DNA from: Terribacillus aidingensis
Lineage (GTDB): Bacteria > Bacillota > Bacilli > Bacillales > Amphibacillaceae
DNA: 64,000 bases
Direction of reading: 5' to 3'
Assembly: GCF_040703035.1 (NCBI RefSeq)
Contig: NZ_CP159996.1
Span: 406,001 to 470,000, forward strand
Below are positions 23,966-33,083 of the stretch, piece by piece. Under the pieces are notes generated by a model. It worked only from the letters and a program-made list of their open reading frames with translations. It had not been told where the DNA came from and searched no databases. Positions within the stretch are counted from its first letter, which is position 1. Every line of letters begins with the position of its first letter. Position numbers and translations under genes: made by a program.

Positions 23966-25477
23966 GTGTATATTGTCACCGCAAAGGAAATGTACGAAGT
24001 GGATCGTTATGCAATGGAGGAAATAGGGATCAGCGGCAGCATCTTAATGGAATCTGCTGGCCGTGCCATTGCGGAAAGGATGAAACCGCTGATCGGAACC
24101 ACGGACAGAATATTAGTCCTATGTGGCTCCGGCAATAATGGCGGCGATGGATATGTAGTAGCCAGGACGCTGCTGAATGAAGGGTATGATGTGGCTGCTG
24201 TCCAAGTAGGGCGCAACCTGACAGCCGATGCAGCGATGCATCAGCAGGTTTACGACCGGCTTGGCGGTGAAGTGATGGATGTGGAAGCAGATGCTTTCCA
24301 GCCCGCATTGGCTAAAGCGGATATCATTGTGGATGCGATGCTGGGCTTGGGTGTTCGCGGCAAACTGCGAAGCCCCTATACGGAAACCGTACAGGCTGTC
24401 AATGACAGTGATGCACGTGTTTATGCCATTGATTTGCCTTCCGGTGTACCGGCGGATGATGCCTCGGAATTTGAAGAAGCGATCGAAGCCGATTATACCT
24501 TCATCATCGAAGCGCCGAAACCTAGCGCCTTCATCCAGAAAACAGCACCTTACTACGGAAAATGGGATACAGTATCCATCGGCCTGCCGGCTGCCTATCT
24601 AGGCAGACAAGCCGGTGCCAGAACATGGACTGAAAAGGACGTGAAGCGGTCATTTCCGATCCGGCAGCCTTTTTCTCATAAAGGGACAAATGGCAAAGGA
24701 TTCCTCATCGGGGGAGGAATTGAAATGCCAGGATCAGTTACGATGTCCAGCATGGCTTCTCTTAGGGCAGGAGCAGGTCTTCTGACTGTCGGAACCTTGC
24801 GCCAGGTCATTCCATCTGTATTATCCCACTTGGCAGAAGCGACATTCACTTCTTTGAATGAGGAGAATGGCGTGATAGTCGATACGGAAGACTTGGATGT
24901 AAGTCCTTATGATGCAATTGTCGTCGGCATGGGAATGGGACGGAGCGAAGCAACAGCTGCCTTGACGAAACGGGTGCTTGAAGAAGCGGAAGTTCCTGTC
25001 CTTTTAGATGCTGATGGTCTTTATCATATCAAATCCGACCTGGAGATCCTTCGGAATAGACAAGCTCCGACAGTTTTGACGCCGCATCCTGGAGAAATGG
25101 CCATGCTACTGGATATGAAAGTGCCGGAACTGCTGGAACGACCATTCGAGCTGGCTCGGAAATTTGCGATAATGCACCAGGTACATCTCGTGCTGAAAGG
25201 GGCATACACCATCATCACCGCCCCAGATGGCAGTCAGGTTGTCAATACGACTGGCAACCCTGGTCTAAGTAAGGGTGGAAGCGGAGATGTACTTTCCGGT
25301 ATCCTCCTTACAATGCTCATGCAGCACGAGGATCCGATGGAGGCAGTTGCAAACGGAGTTTACATCCACGGAAAAGCAGCCGATGTATTGGTCGAAGATT
25401 CGCATTCCCAGCAGGACTTATTGGCAACTGATCTTATGAAGGGGCTGGCCAAGGTTTTTCGTACCATTTCCGATTGA
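23966..25477 (+). CDS. Bifunctional NAD(P)H-hydrate epimerase / ADP-dependent dehydratase
   Basis: A 503-residue repair enzyme that restores damaged NAD(P)H hydrates. The N-terminal YjeF_N epimerase domain (about 1-210) has LCGSGNNGGDGYV; the C-terminal ribokinase-like NnrD domain (about 225-500) has KGTNGKG, LTPHPGEMA and GLSKGGSGDVLSG. The GTG at 23966 with AGGAGG upstream is taken as start; an in-frame GTG at 23945 precedes the ribosome binding site. B. subtilis has the dehydratase as a separate gene (yxkO), so the fused form next to acpS is a lineage feature. Confidence 0.93.
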   Translation: MYIVTAKEMYEVDRYAMEEIGISGSILMESAGRAIAERMKPLIGTTDRILVLCGSGNNGGDGYVVARTLLNEGYDVAAVQVGRNLTADAAMHQQVYDRLGGEVMDVEADAFQPALAKADIIVDAMLGLGVRGKLRSPYTETVQAVNDSDARVYAIDLPSGVPADDASEFEEAIEADYTFIIEAPKPSAFIQKTAPYYGKWDTVSIGLPAAYLGRQAGARTWTEKDVKRSFPIRQPFSHKGTNGKGFLIGGGIEMPGSVTMSSMASLRAGAGLLTVGTLRQVIPSVLSHLAEATFTSLNEENGVIVDTEDLDVSPYDAIVVGMGMGRSEATAALTKRVLEEAEVPVLLDADGLYHIKSDLEILRNRQAPTVLTPHPGEMAMLLDMKVPELLERPFELARKFAIMHQVHLVLKGAYTIITAPDGSQVVNTTGNPGLSKGGSGDVLSGILLTMLMQHEDPMEAVANGVYIHGKAADVLVEDSHSQQDLLATDLMKGLAKVFRTISD

Positions 25478-25527
25478 CGGGGGCATGTTCTCTTTGTTCG
25501 CTTTATAGCTGACAAAGGAGTGTGACC

Positions 25528-26544
25528 ATGAAAAAATTTGCTGGTTTGATTGTCTTTGCTGCCTTTTTATTCTTATTAGCCGGCTGCAGTGAAGCCTCTC
25601 AGGAAGATGTAGTAAAGAAGCTGGAAGAGACATCAGCTGAGCTGCAAGGCTACAAGGCCGAAGCCACTATGAAGCTGAACACAGGAGAAGAACAGCAAGC
25701 CTATGGTATTGACGTGTGGTATCAGAAAGATGACCATTACCGGGTCTTGTTGAAAAATGATACAGATGAGCAGGGCAGTCAGGTGATTCTGCGCAATAAA
25801 GATGGCGTATTCGTTCTCACACCTGCTTTGAAGAAAAGCTTCAAATTCCAGAGTGAGTGGCCTTATAACAGCAGTCAGCCGTATTTGTTCCAATCGCTCG
25901 TGCAGGATGTTCTGAAAGACAATACTGCAACCTTCGAATCTACAGAAGAGTATTATGTGTTCCAGACGAAAACGACATATCAGAACAATACAACGCTGCC
26001 TTACCAGGAAATCTATTTCAACAAAAAAACATATACACCTGAGCTGGTAAAAGTATTGGATAAAGATAAAAAGCCAATGGTCGAAGTAGCCTTCTCCGCA
26101 TTCAAACTTGATCCGAAGTTCGGTGAAAAGGACTTTGAACTAGAGAACAATATGACTGGATCTCTATCCGGGGTACCAGCTTCTGCAGTACCGAGTGAAC
26201 AGCAAGGATTGACTGTGTTATATCCGACAGAGACAGCGGGGGCTGCACTTGCTGAGGAGAAGGAAGTCAATGCTGACGGGAAGGAACGGGTAATCCTGAC
26301 ATATGAAGGCGAGAAGAGTTTTACATTGATTCAGGAACAAGCGGATGTATCCGAGACTGCTGCAGCCGCAGCGATACCGGCTAGCGGCGAACCAATCAGC
26401 CTCGGTTTCACCGTAGGAGCCATTACCTCCTCCAGTCTGACATGGACAAACAACGGCGTCGATTATATGCTTGCCAGTGAGGAATTGACTCGGGAAGAAA
26501 TCCAGGAAGTAGCGGCATCCATCAATGGGCAGGCTATGAAATAA
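25528..26544 (+). CDS. ydcC: Lipoprotein YdcC (LolA-like fold)
   Basis: A 338-residue lipoprotein. A signal peptide ends in the lipobox LLAGC (Cys about residue 19), followed by a LolA/LolB-like domain (MKLNTGEEQQAYGIDVWYQKD, then a run of short beta strands) and a C-terminal DUF4367-like part (about 230-338). In B. subtilis ydcC sits at the same place and is linked to sporulation; the lipid or protein it binds is unknown. The start at 25528 is preceded by AAAGGAG at 7 nt. Confidence 0.88.
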   Translation: MKKFAGLIVFAAFLFLLAGCSEASQEDVVKKLEETSAELQGYKAEATMKLNTGEEQQAYGIDVWYQKDDHYRVLLKNDTDEQGSQVILRNKDGVFVLTPALKKSFKFQSEWPYNSSQPYLFQSLVQDVLKDNTATFESTEEYYVFQTKTTYQNNTTLPYQEIYFNKKTYTPELVKVLDKDKKPMVEVAFSAFKLDPKFGEKDFELENNMTGSLSGVPASAVPSEQQGLTVLYPTETAGAALAEEKEVNADGKERVILTYEGEKSFTLIQEQADVSETAAAAAIPASGEPISLGFTVGAITSSSLTWTNNGVDYMLASEELTREEIQEVAASINGQAMK

Positions 26545-26552
26545 TGAACAGA

Positions 26553-26579
26553 AGCAGACGAACCCAGTCTGCTTTTTTG
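26553..26579 (+). terminator. Terminator after ydcC
   Basis: AGCAGAC (26553-26559)/GTCTGCT (26567-26573), then T residues. Confidence 0.85.
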
Positions 26580-26585
26580 TTTTCC

Positions 26586-26594
26586 TGCTATAAT
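26586..26594 (+). promoter_or_regulatory. Extended -10 promoter of alr
   Basis: TGCTATAAT directly after the ydcC terminator, with no good -35; the TGn extension can compensate. Confidence 0.6.
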
Positions 26595-26629
26595 AGACGG
26601 AGGTAAAAATTCTAGGAGATGAATACAAA

Positions 26630-27802
26630 ATGAAGGTCGACCATTTTTATCGGGATTCTTGGGTGGAAATAAATCTCGATCATGTTGAATATAATATAAA
26701 GCAACTGGCAGCACATATCGGAGAAGACAAAGGGATTTATGCGGTTGTCAAAGCGAATGCATATGGACATGGATATGCCCAAGTCGCGAAGGCTGCGCTG
26801 AACGCAGGGGCATCAGCACTGGCGGTCGCTTTTCTGGATGAGGCGATTCATTTGCGAAAAGCCGGCATACAGGCAGCGATCCTTGTGCTCGGAGCAACTC
26901 GTGCTGAGGATGCGGCAATTGCCGCAGAGCATGATATTTCGCTTACCTTTTACCGTAAGGATTGGCTGGAGGCAGTGCGTGCCCAACAATTCCGCAAGCC
27001 TCTTCAGCTGCATATGAAGCTGGATACGGGAATGGGGAGATTAGGCTTCCGGACAGCGGAAGAAATTCACTCTGTATTGCCAATGCTTGATGCGCCGTCT
27101 TTAATCCTGGAAGGTGTCTATACACATTTTGCAACAGCTGATGAGTCTGATTTGGCATATTTTGAAGGACAGCGAAGCAAATTTGACGAGTTATTCAAGT
27201 CTCTGCGGGAGGAATGGCACCACCCAGTCATCGTCCACACAGACAATAGTGCAGCCAGCATGCGTTTTGCTGCGGATGAGTCGGATTTTGTCCGTTTCGG
27301 CATCGGCATGTATGGACTTTATCCGTCAAAGACCGTCAAAGAAGAGCATCCGATAGCACTCCGTCAAGCGTTTTCCCTGCACAGTAAACTAGTGCATGTC
27401 AAACAGCTTGAGGCGCATGAAGCGGTGAGTTATGGCGCAACCTATGAAACAGATAAACCGGAATGGATCGGGACACTGCCTATCGGATATGCAGATGGAT
27501 GGATCCGCAAAATGCAAGGGTTCGAGGTACTTGTAGATGGCAAGAGAATGCCGATTGTAGGCAGGGTCTGCATGGATCAATGCATGGTGAAGCTCGATAA
27601 AGCCTATCCAACCGGTACGGAAGTTGTTCTCATCGGTTCGCAGCTGGATGCTTTTATCAGCATGGATGAAGTGGCAGACTGGGTAGACACTATCAATTAT
27701 GAGATTCCTTGCCTTATTGGCGCTCGAATGCCGCGCGTCTATAAACGCTCTGGTCAGATTGTCGAAATCGCCAATGCACTTTCTCCTGGCGAAAGCTTAT
27801 AA
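26630..27802 (+). CDS. alr: Alanine racemase
   Basis: A 390-residue PLP enzyme that makes D-alanine for peptidoglycan. The PLP lysine is in AVVKANAYGHGYAQVA (Lys41), the catalytic tyrosine in AVSYGATY, and the substrate-binding region in GRVCMDQCMVKL. Length and order are typical of Alr1. Its start at 26630 has AGGAG 11 nt upstream. It lies between ydcC and ndoAI as in B. subtilis. Confidence 0.96.
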   Translation: MKVDHFYRDSWVEINLDHVEYNIKQLAAHIGEDKGIYAVVKANAYGHGYAQVAKAALNAGASALAVAFLDEAIHLRKAGIQAAILVLGATRAEDAAIAAEHDISLTFYRKDWLEAVRAQQFRKPLQLHMKLDTGMGRLGFRTAEEIHSVLPMLDAPSLILEGVYTHFATADESDLAYFEGQRSKFDELFKSLREEWHHPVIVHTDNSAASMRFAADESDFVRFGIGMYGLYPSKTVKEEHPIALRQAFSLHSKLVHVKQLEAHEAVSYGATYETDKPEWIGTLPIGYADGWIRKMQGFEVLVDGKRMPIVGRVCMDQCMVKLDKAYPTGTEVVLIGSQLDAFISMDEVADWVDTINYEIPCLIGARMPRVYKRSGQIVEIANALSPGESL

Positions 27803-27830
27803 TTTTCGGCAGAAAGTCAGCCTTTCTCCC

Positions 27831-27859
27831 AAGCTTTTTGTTTGAAAAAGGCTTTTTTT
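27831..27859 (+). terminator. Terminator after alr
   Basis: AAGCTTTTT/AAAAAGGCTT stem with a 5-nt loop, then a T-tract. Confidence 0.75.
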
Positions 27860-27882
27860 ATCAAAAAGTTCCGGAGGGTCCT

Positions 27883-27911
27883 TTGCAAACACATGGCTCG
27901 GATGGTATGAT
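27883..27911 (+). promoter_or_regulatory. Promoter of ndoAI-ndoA
   Basis: TTGCAA (27883-27888), 17 bp, TATGAT (27906-27911), with a TGG extension before the -10. Confidence 0.65.
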
Positions 27912-27964
27912 GAAAGTGGATTTTTACAGAAACGACCCGAGCGAATTGGTGGAGGTGTATGGTT

Positions 27965-28234
27965 GTGTCCGAAGGCTTACAAGAAATCGTTGTAAAGCTG
28001 CCTAAGAAACTCCTGAATGAGGTGGATGGTTTGATGCAGAACAATAACAATAGTCTCGATCATTTCTTCTATCAAGCGGCTAAGTCATACGTGCAGGAAA
28101 GAAAGAATATTCGTGAGACCATGCAAAAAGGGTACATGGAAATGGCACGTATCAATCTAAATATCGCTTCAGAAGCTTTTCAAGCTGAAGAGGAGGCAGA
28201 AGTAACGTTAGAGCGCCTTGTAAGCGGGGTGTAG
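27965..28234 (+). CDS. ndoAI: Antitoxin NdoAI (MazE/EndoAI type)
   Basis: An 89-residue ribbon-helix-helix antitoxin. The N-terminal strand [16 protein letters not shown] binds DNA as a dimer, and the C-terminal [16 protein letters not shown] and VTLERLVSG match the EndoAI tail that blocks the toxin. GTG 27965 gives a proper distance from GGTGGAGG and aligns with the family start; ATG 27959 is too close. It is four bases before the toxin gene. Confidence 0.92.
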   Translation: MSEGLQEIVVKLPKKLLNEVDGLMQNNNNSLDHFFYQAAKSYVQERKNIRETMQKGYMEMARINLNIASEAFQAEEEAEVTLERLVSGV

Positions 28235-28238
28235 GCCT

Positions 28239-28589
28239 TTGATCGTTAAAAGAGGCGAAGTCTATTTCGCCGACCTGTCCCCGGTAGTGGGATCAGAACA
28301 GGGGGGCGTGCGCCCGGTATTGGTCCTGCAGAATGATATCGGAAACCGATTCAGTCCGACCGTCATCATAGCAGCGATAACGGCACAAATCCAAAAAGCC
28401 AAGCTGCCGACCCACGTGGAGATCGATGCCAAGAAGTATGGATTTGAACGGGATTCCGTCATTCTTCTGGAACAGATCCGAACAATCGACAAGCAGCGGC
28501 TGACTGATAAAATCACACAGCTGGACCCTCCAATGATGGAGAATATAAATCGAGCACTTGAAATAAGTCTAGGGCTTACAGAGTTCTAG
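28239..28589 (+). CDS. ndoA: Endoribonuclease toxin NdoA (MazF/EndoA)
   Basis: A 116-residue MazF-fold mRNA interferase. It is nearly identical in layout to B. subtilis Ndo[21 protein letters not shown] at the N-terminus, [19 protein letters not shown] and [13 protein letters not shown] downstream. The B. subtilis enzyme cuts at UACAU; the same specificity is inferred. It starts with TTG, as does the B. subtilis gene, which may keep toxin output low. It is placed directly before the sigma-B module. Confidence 0.95.
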   Translation: MIVKRGEVYFADLSPVVGSEQGGVRPVLVLQNDIGNRFSPTVIIAAITAQIQKAKLPTHVEIDAKKYGFERDSVILLEQIRTIDKQRLTDKITQLDPPMMENINRALEISLGLTEF

Positions 28590-28598
28590 GTATGGAAT

Positions 28599-28631
28599 AG
28601 TCCTTGCGTATATAAACGTGAGGGCTTTTTA
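28599..28631 (+). terminator. Terminator after ndoA
   Basis: An 11-bp stem with G-T pairs (AGTCCTTGCGT 28599-28609 with ACGTGAGGGCT 28616-28626) and TTTTTA. It separates the toxin unit from rsbRA. Confidence 0.7.
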
Positions 28632-28795
28632 TTTTGATTTCAGTCCTATTGGAATTTGGTATATACTAAGAAGAAGTCGCCTTATTGGCAAGGCGGGCGT
28701 ATTGGTGTTAGATTAAGAGTAGATAATAGTGACCTTGAACATATGACTGCAGCAAATCAGCCTTGACAAGGTGAACGTTACAATACGGGGGTTTC

Positions 28796-29671
28796 ATGAT
28801 GGCAAAAAATCTGAAGGAGATTCTGGTTGGAAATAGTAATGATCTGGTTAATATGTGGCTTGAGGAAGTCGCAGAGAAGCAGAAGGAAGTAGCAAATTCC
28901 GCTATTTCACAGGATCTTTTCGAAAACACCAATCGGGAATTCGTCAATATCATTTTCGGCAGTGTCGAAAAGGAGAGTTTGACTTCTGATCTGGACAGTT
29001 TTACAGAACGCGTAATTAACTTAGGTTGGCCGCTCAGCTATCTAACAGATGGTCTGCAGCTTTTTAAGCGTGTCGCAATTGAGTTTCTCATTGAACATGA
29101 AGAATTGGATGTACCTGTACCAAAAGTTCTGCGTCATGTGGACGAGCTTGTCAATCCAGTGATCAACCAGCTTGTGAATGAGTATTCCGGCAGCTGGGAA
29201 AATACAGTTTCACTCCAGCGTGTCGCATTGCAAGAGCTTTCTGCACCGTTGATTCCGGTTATGGACAATATTACGGTCATGCCTCTTATCGGTACCATTG
29301 ATACCGAGCGTGCTAAATTCATAATGGAGAACTTACTCGATGGAGTAATCAAACACCATGCCGAGGTTGTGCTGATCGATATCACCGGGGTGCCAGTTGT
29401 GGACACGATGGTTGCGCATCACATCATCCAGGCGGCAGAAGCAGTGAGACTGATCGGTTCTACTTGTATCCTTGTTGGCATTAGACCCGAGATAGCTCAG
29501 ACGATAGTGAATCTTGGGATAGATCTTAGTAAGTTCCCGACGAAAAGCTCTCTGCGTAAAGGATTTACAACGGCTCTTGAAATGACGAATCAAATGATCG
29601 TACAAACAAACAGCGAAGAACAGACTATAGAAGAGCTGATCGATTCGCTTGATAGGAGTGAACAATCGTGA
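28796..29671 (+). CDS. rsbRA: Stressosome scaffold RsbRA
   Basis: A 291-residue stressosome protein: an N-terminal non-haem globin-like sensor domain (about 1-140), a linker helix ([18 protein letters not shown]) and a C-terminal STAS domain (about 155-275). The threonines phosphorylated by RsbT in the B. subtilis protein are expected in the IGTIDTERA and [10 protein letters not shown] segments. Two ATG codons in a row occur at 28796 and 28799, behind GGGGG. It is the first gene of the rsb-sigB unit and overlaps rsbS by four bases. Confidence 0.94.
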   Translation: MMAKNLKEILVGNSNDLVNMWLEEVAEKQKEVANSAISQDLFENTNREFVNIIFGSVEKESLTSDLDSFTERVINLGWPLSYLTDGLQLFKRVAIEFLIEHEELDVPVPKVLRHVDELVNPVINQLVNEYSGSWENTVSLQRVALQELSAPLIPVMDNITVMPLIGTIDTERAKFIMENLLDGVIKHHAEVVLIDITGVPVVDTMVAHHIIQAAEAVRLIGSTCILVGIRPEIAQTIVNLGIDLSKFPTKSSLRKGFTTALEMTNQMIVQTNSEEQTIEELIDSLDRSEQS

Positions 29672-30024
29672 GAATTCCAATATTGAAGCTGCATAATTAC
29701 TTGCTGATCAGCATCCAGATTGATCTTGATGATCAGACTGCCATTCAGTTCCAGGAAGACCTGCTCAACAAAATTCATCAAAGCGGAGCAACAGGGGTAG
29801 TTATCGACCTGACGTCTGTTGACATTATCGATTCCTTCATCGCCAAGGTACTAGGTGATGTGGTGACGATGTCAGACTTGATGGGCGCAAAAGTCGTGCT
29901 GACCGGCATTCAGCCAGCCGTAGCAGTAACACTAATTGATTTGGGCATTCATTTGAATGAGGTAACTACGGCATTAGATCTAGAACAAGGATTGATTAAA
30001 TTGCGCCAGGAACTGGAGGAGTGA
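29668..30024 (+). CDS. rsbS: Stressosome STAS protein RsbS
   Basis: A 118-residue single STAS domain protein that holds RsbT in the stressosome. The phosphorylatable serine is in [14 protein letters not shown] (Ser56). The GTG start at 29668 follows AGGAG and overlaps rsbRA. Phosphorylation by RsbT under stress releases RsbT to activate RsbU. Confidence 0.94.
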   Translation: MRIPILKLHNYLLISIQIDLDDQTAIQFQEDLLNKIHQSGATGVVIDLTSVDIIDSFIAKVLGDVVTMSDLMGAKVVLTGIQPAVAVTLIDLGIHLNEVTTALDLEQGLIKLRQELEE

Positions 30025-30026
30025 AA

Positions 30027-30428
30027 ATGGACTTCAGAACCTGTGTAAATATACAGAAAGAATGGGACATTGTCGGTGCCAGACAATTCGGCCGCGACTT
30101 TTCGAAGAAGCTTGGCTTCGGGATTGTTGACCAGGCCCGTATAGCAACTGCTATATCAGAGCTTGCACGCAATATCTACCTGTATGCAGGAAGCGGTAAG
30201 ATCTGTTTCGATGAGGTGGAGAACGTCGGTTCGCGCGGAATTTGCATTGTTGCCATTGATACAGGTCCCGGTATAAAAGATATCAGTCAGGTAATGGAAG
30301 ATGGTTTCTCCACATCTGGAGGTCTTGGCGCAGGTCTTCCTGGTGTAAAACGCTTGATGGATGAATTCGATATTACTTCAAAGACAGGCGAAGGAACGGA
30401 AATCCGCGTCGTTAAATGGGTTCGTTAG
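30027..30428 (+). CDS. rsbT: Switch kinase RsbT
   Basis: A 133-residue GHKL-type serine/threonine kinase. ISELARNIYLYAG carries the N-box, DTGPGIKDI the G1 box, and GGLGAGLPGVKRLMDEF the G2 region. ATG 30027 has GGAGG 7 nt upstream; GTG 30021 is in frame but too close to it. It phosphorylates RsbS and RsbRA, then activates RsbU. Confidence 0.94.
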   Translation: MDFRTCVNIQKEWDIVGARQFGRDFSKKLGFGIVDQARIATAISELARNIYLYAGSGKICFDEVENVGSRGICIVAIDTGPGIKDISQVMEDGFSTSGGLGAGLPGVKRLMDEFDITSKTGEGTEIRVVKWVR

Positions 30429-30444
30429 AGGAGGATGATGCCAG

Positions 30445-31455
30445 GTGGATGCGCTTAAGCTAGATCTGTCACACTATCGTGAACTGCTCAAACAATACAT
30501 CAATACACAAGACGAGTCTGCCTTATACGAGGCAGAGCAGATAAGTAAACGCTCCATCCAGCATAATATCTCGCTGGAGGAGATCATCAACACGCATATC
30601 AATGCGCTGGAAGATATTTATCCTGATCTTCCGGAGAACATTCAGCACTCGATGAGCTTTCTGTTGGAAGTAATGATTTCTTACGGTCTGGCATTGCAGG
30701 AATTCCAGGATCTTCGTGAAACACAGCTGGAGATAAAATCGGAAATTTCCGTAGCGGCCAGAATGCAAAATACATTGCTGTCAACAGTGAAGCCGGATGT
30801 AGAAGGTTTCGATATCGGAGTCGTAAGTGTACCTGCGAATCAAATGAATGGAGATTATCACCACTTCATCCATCATGAAGATGGTACTGTAGGTATAACG
30901 GTGGCTGATGTGATCGGCAAAGGTATCCCGGCAGCATTATGCATGTCGATGATCAAATACGCAATGGAAAGCTTTCCGTCTGAGCATAAAAACCCGAGTG
31001 AAATATTGGAAAGCCTTAATCGGGTAGTGGAACGGAATGTCGATCCAAGTATGTTCATTACAATGTTTTATGCGCTTTTCAATCCGGCAGCCAGCACAAT
31101 ATCCTATTCATCAGCGGGACATGAGCCAGGCTTCTATTATCATGCTGCTGACGATACCTTTGAAGAGATTCGGGCAAAAGGAGTCGTTCTTGGCGTGACA
31201 GATATGGCCCAGTACCGCCAGTATGAAAGGGAAATCCATGCAGGTGATATGGTTATCCTGCTTACCGATGGTGTGACAGAATGCCGTCAAGGAGATCGCT
31301 TCATTGAGAGTGAGGAAGTGCTTGAGGTTATCAAGAGCTTTTCCCATCTTTCAGCGCAGGAGTTGGTGGAAAACGTGTATAAGCATTTTGAAAGACTCCA
31401 GGATTTTCACCTGCGAGATGATTTTACACTGATAATTATCAAAAAAGATGTTTAA
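30445..31455 (+). CDS. rsbU: RsbV-P phosphatase RsbU
   Basis: A 336-residue PP2C-type phosphatase. The N-terminal domain (about 1-85) docks RsbT, a coiled linker (LQEFQDLRETQLEIKSEIS) follows, and the PP2C/SpoIIE domain (about 115-335) has MNGDYHHF, ADVIGKGIPAA, SAGHEPGF, LTDGVTE and LRDDFTLI. It starts at GTG 30445 behind AGAGGAGG. It dephosphorylates RsbV and so frees sigma-B. The sigma-B-dependent promoter overlaps its last codons. Confidence 0.95.
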   Translation: MDALKLDLSHYRELLKQYINTQDESALYEAEQISKRSIQHNISLEEIINTHINALEDIYPDLPENIQHSMSFLLEVMISYGLALQEFQDLRETQLEIKSEISVAARMQNTLLSTVKPDVEGFDIGVVSVPANQMNGDYHHFIHHEDGTVGITVADVIGKGIPAALCMSMIKYAMESFPSEHKNPSEILESLNRVVERNVDPSMFITMFYALFNPAASTISYSSAGHEPGFYYHAADDTFEEIRAKGVVLGVTDMAQYRQYEREIHAGDMVILLTDGVTECRQGDRFIESEEVLEVIKSFSHLSAQELVENVYKHFERLQDFHLRDDFTLIIIKKDV

Positions 31456-31474
31456 AAAAAGGACAAACGGGTAT
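31450..31474 (+). promoter_or_regulatory. Sigma-B promoter of rsbV-rsbW-sigB-rsbX
   Basis: GTTTAA (31450-31455), 13 bp, GGGTAT (31469-31474): an exact match to the sigma-B consensus. It overlaps the rsbU 3' end, the same place as the autoregulatory promoter of the B. subtilis sigB operon. Confidence 0.92.
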
Positions 31475-31511
31475 TACATAGGAATGGTAACTAGCCCTTA
31501 GGAGGTACATG

Positions 31512-31841
31512 ATGAACTTAACTGTTGACGTACAAGAAAAAGAAGGAAAATCAGTAGTCTTATTAGCTGGTGAAATAGATGCGTATACAGCTCCTAAACT
31601 GAAAGAGACACTTTTATCCCTTACTGAAAAAGAGGGCAGTAAAGTGGAGGTTAATCTGGAGCATGTTAATTATATGGACAGTACCGGATTAGGCGTATTC
31701 GTTAGCGGATTGAAATCGACAAAAGAGAACAACAGTGAATTGAAGCTCGTACAGCTGCAGGACCGTGTATACCGTTTGTTCGAGATTACAGGTTTGATCG
31801 ATGTGATCGATGTTGACAAAACAGTACAAGGTGGCTATTAA
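31512..31841 (+). CDS. rsbV: Anti-anti-sigma factor RsbV
   Basis: A 109-residue STAS protein that binds RsbW when unphosphorylated. The phosphorylation site is YMDSTGLGVFVSG (Ser57). The second of two adjacent ATGs (31512) is chosen because AGGAGG is six bases upstream and the length then equals B. subtilis RsbV. It is the first gene under the sigma-B promoter. Confidence 0.95.
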   Translation: MNLTVDVQEKEGKSVVLLAGEIDAYTAPKLKETLLSLTEKEGSKVEVNLEHVNYMDSTGLGVFVSGLKSTKENNSELKLVQLQDRVYRLFEITGLIDVIDVDKTVQGGY

Positions 31842-31843
31842 TT

Positions 31844-32320
31844 ATGGAATCTTTCGATTTTATCGAGATTAAAGTACCGGCTAAACCAGAATACGTTGGT
31901 GTAATTCGACTGACTAGCTCAGGTGTTGCAAACCGGATGGGCTTTTCCTACGAGGATATCGAGGATTTGAAGGTTGCAATTTCCGAGGCGGTAACAAACA
32001 CTGTGAACCATGCATATGAGAAAGATGAAGATGGCGAAGTTACAATTGGTTTTGGTGTTTATGAAAATCGGCTCGAAGTCATGGTCGCGGATCATGGCGG
32101 CAGTTTCAACTTGGATCAAGTGAAACGGAATATTGGACCATATGAAGCTGCAGAACCCATTGAACAGCTGAGGGAGGGCGGTTTCGGTTTATTCCTGATT
32201 GACGCGTTGATGGACAAAGTGGAAATCAATAGTGATTCCGGAGTGATCGTCCTCATGACGAAATACCTTCATGAAAATGGGGTGGGACTAGATGACGACC
32301 AAATCTCAACCACACAATAA
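31844..32320 (+). CDS. rsbW: Anti-sigma-B factor and serine kinase RsbW
   Basis: A 158-residue GHKL kinase: DLKVAISEAVTNTVNHAY (N-box), VMVADHGGSFNL (G1) and EGGFGLFLIDALMD (G2). It binds sigma-B or phosphorylates RsbV. It overlaps sigB by 29 bp, so the two are translationally linked, as expected for equal output of sigma and anti-sigma factor. Confidence 0.95.
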   Translation: MESFDFIEIKVPAKPEYVGVIRLTSSGVANRMGFSYEDIEDLKVAISEAVTNTVNHAYEKDEDGEVTIGFGVYENRLEVMVADHGGSFNLDQVKRNIGPYEAAEPIEQLREGGFGLFLIDALMDKVEINSDSGVIVLMTKYLHENGVGLDDDQISTTQ

Positions 32321-33083
32321 CCGTGAGGATGAGGTTTATAAATGGATAGATCATCTGCAAAAGTATCCCACAGATGAAGAAATCCAAGAAAAAATCGTAC
32401 TCACATACAAAGATCTTGTCACATCCATAGCGAGGAAATACTCTAAGAACAGTTCCATCCATGAAGATTTGGTTCAAGTTGGAATGCTCGGCTTGCTTGC
32501 AGCGATCCGTCGGTATAATCCGGAGTTCGGCAAGTCTTTCGAATCATTTGCTATTCCGACCATCATCGGAGAAATCAAACGTTTTATTCGCGATAAGACA
32601 TGGAGTGTCCATGTGCCGCGGCGGATCAAAGAACTGGGTCCGAAAATTCGTAAAGCAATCGACGAGCTGACTACTGATAATCAGAAGTCCCCGACTGTGG
32701 CGGAAATCGCTGCTTTTCTGGAAGTGTCCGAGGAGGACATTTTAGAGACAATGGAAATGGGCAAAAGCTACAAGGCATTGTCTGTTGACAGAAAGATTGA
32801 AGCTGATTCAGATGGCAGTACTGTAGCGATCCTTGATTTGGTAGGTTCGACGGATAATGGCTACGAAGATATTGACCGCAGAATGCTGCTGGAAAAGGTG
32901 CTGCCGATTCTTAGTGAGCGGGAGCAGGAAATTCTTCGCTGCACTTATTTTGAGAATATGAGTCAAAAAGACACAGGAGAAAGACTCGGTATTTCTCAGA
33001 TGCATGTATCGCGTCTGCAGCGCAGAGCTCTGCGCAAATTACGGGAAGCCTTACAAGCTGAAGGTGCTGACAGCTTTGAGTGA
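32292..33083 (+). CDS. sigB: RNA polymerase sigma factor SigB
   Basis: A 263-residue alternative sigma factor of the SigB/SigF/SigG group. Region 2 covers IHEDLVQVGMLGLLAAIRRY and PTIIGEIKRFIRDKTW, region 3 KSPTVAEIAAFLEVSEEDI, and region 4 SEREQEILRCTYFENMSQK plus the HTH GERLGISQMHVSRLQRRAL. ATG 32292 has GGTGGGA upstream. Probable targets seen in this window are its own operon and the SDR gene at 15997-16884. Confidence 0.97.
   Translation: MTTKSQPHNNREDEVYKWIDHLQKYPTDEEIQEKIVLTYKDLVTSIARKYSKNSSIHEDLVQVGMLGLLAAIRRYNPEFGKSFESFAIPTIIGEIKRFIRDKTWSVHVPRRIKELGPKIRKAIDELTTDNQKSPTVAEIAAFLEVSEEDILETMEMGKSYKALSVDRKIEADSDGSTVAILDLVGSTDNGYEDIDRRMLLEKVLPILSEREQEILRCTYFENMSQKDTGERLGISQMHVSRLQRRALRKLREALQAEGADSFE

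Noticed and set aside
28634..28795. Sigma-A promoter for rsbRA
   Set aside because: TATA-like and TTGACA-like sequences exist but none has acceptable spacing, so no promoter was called.
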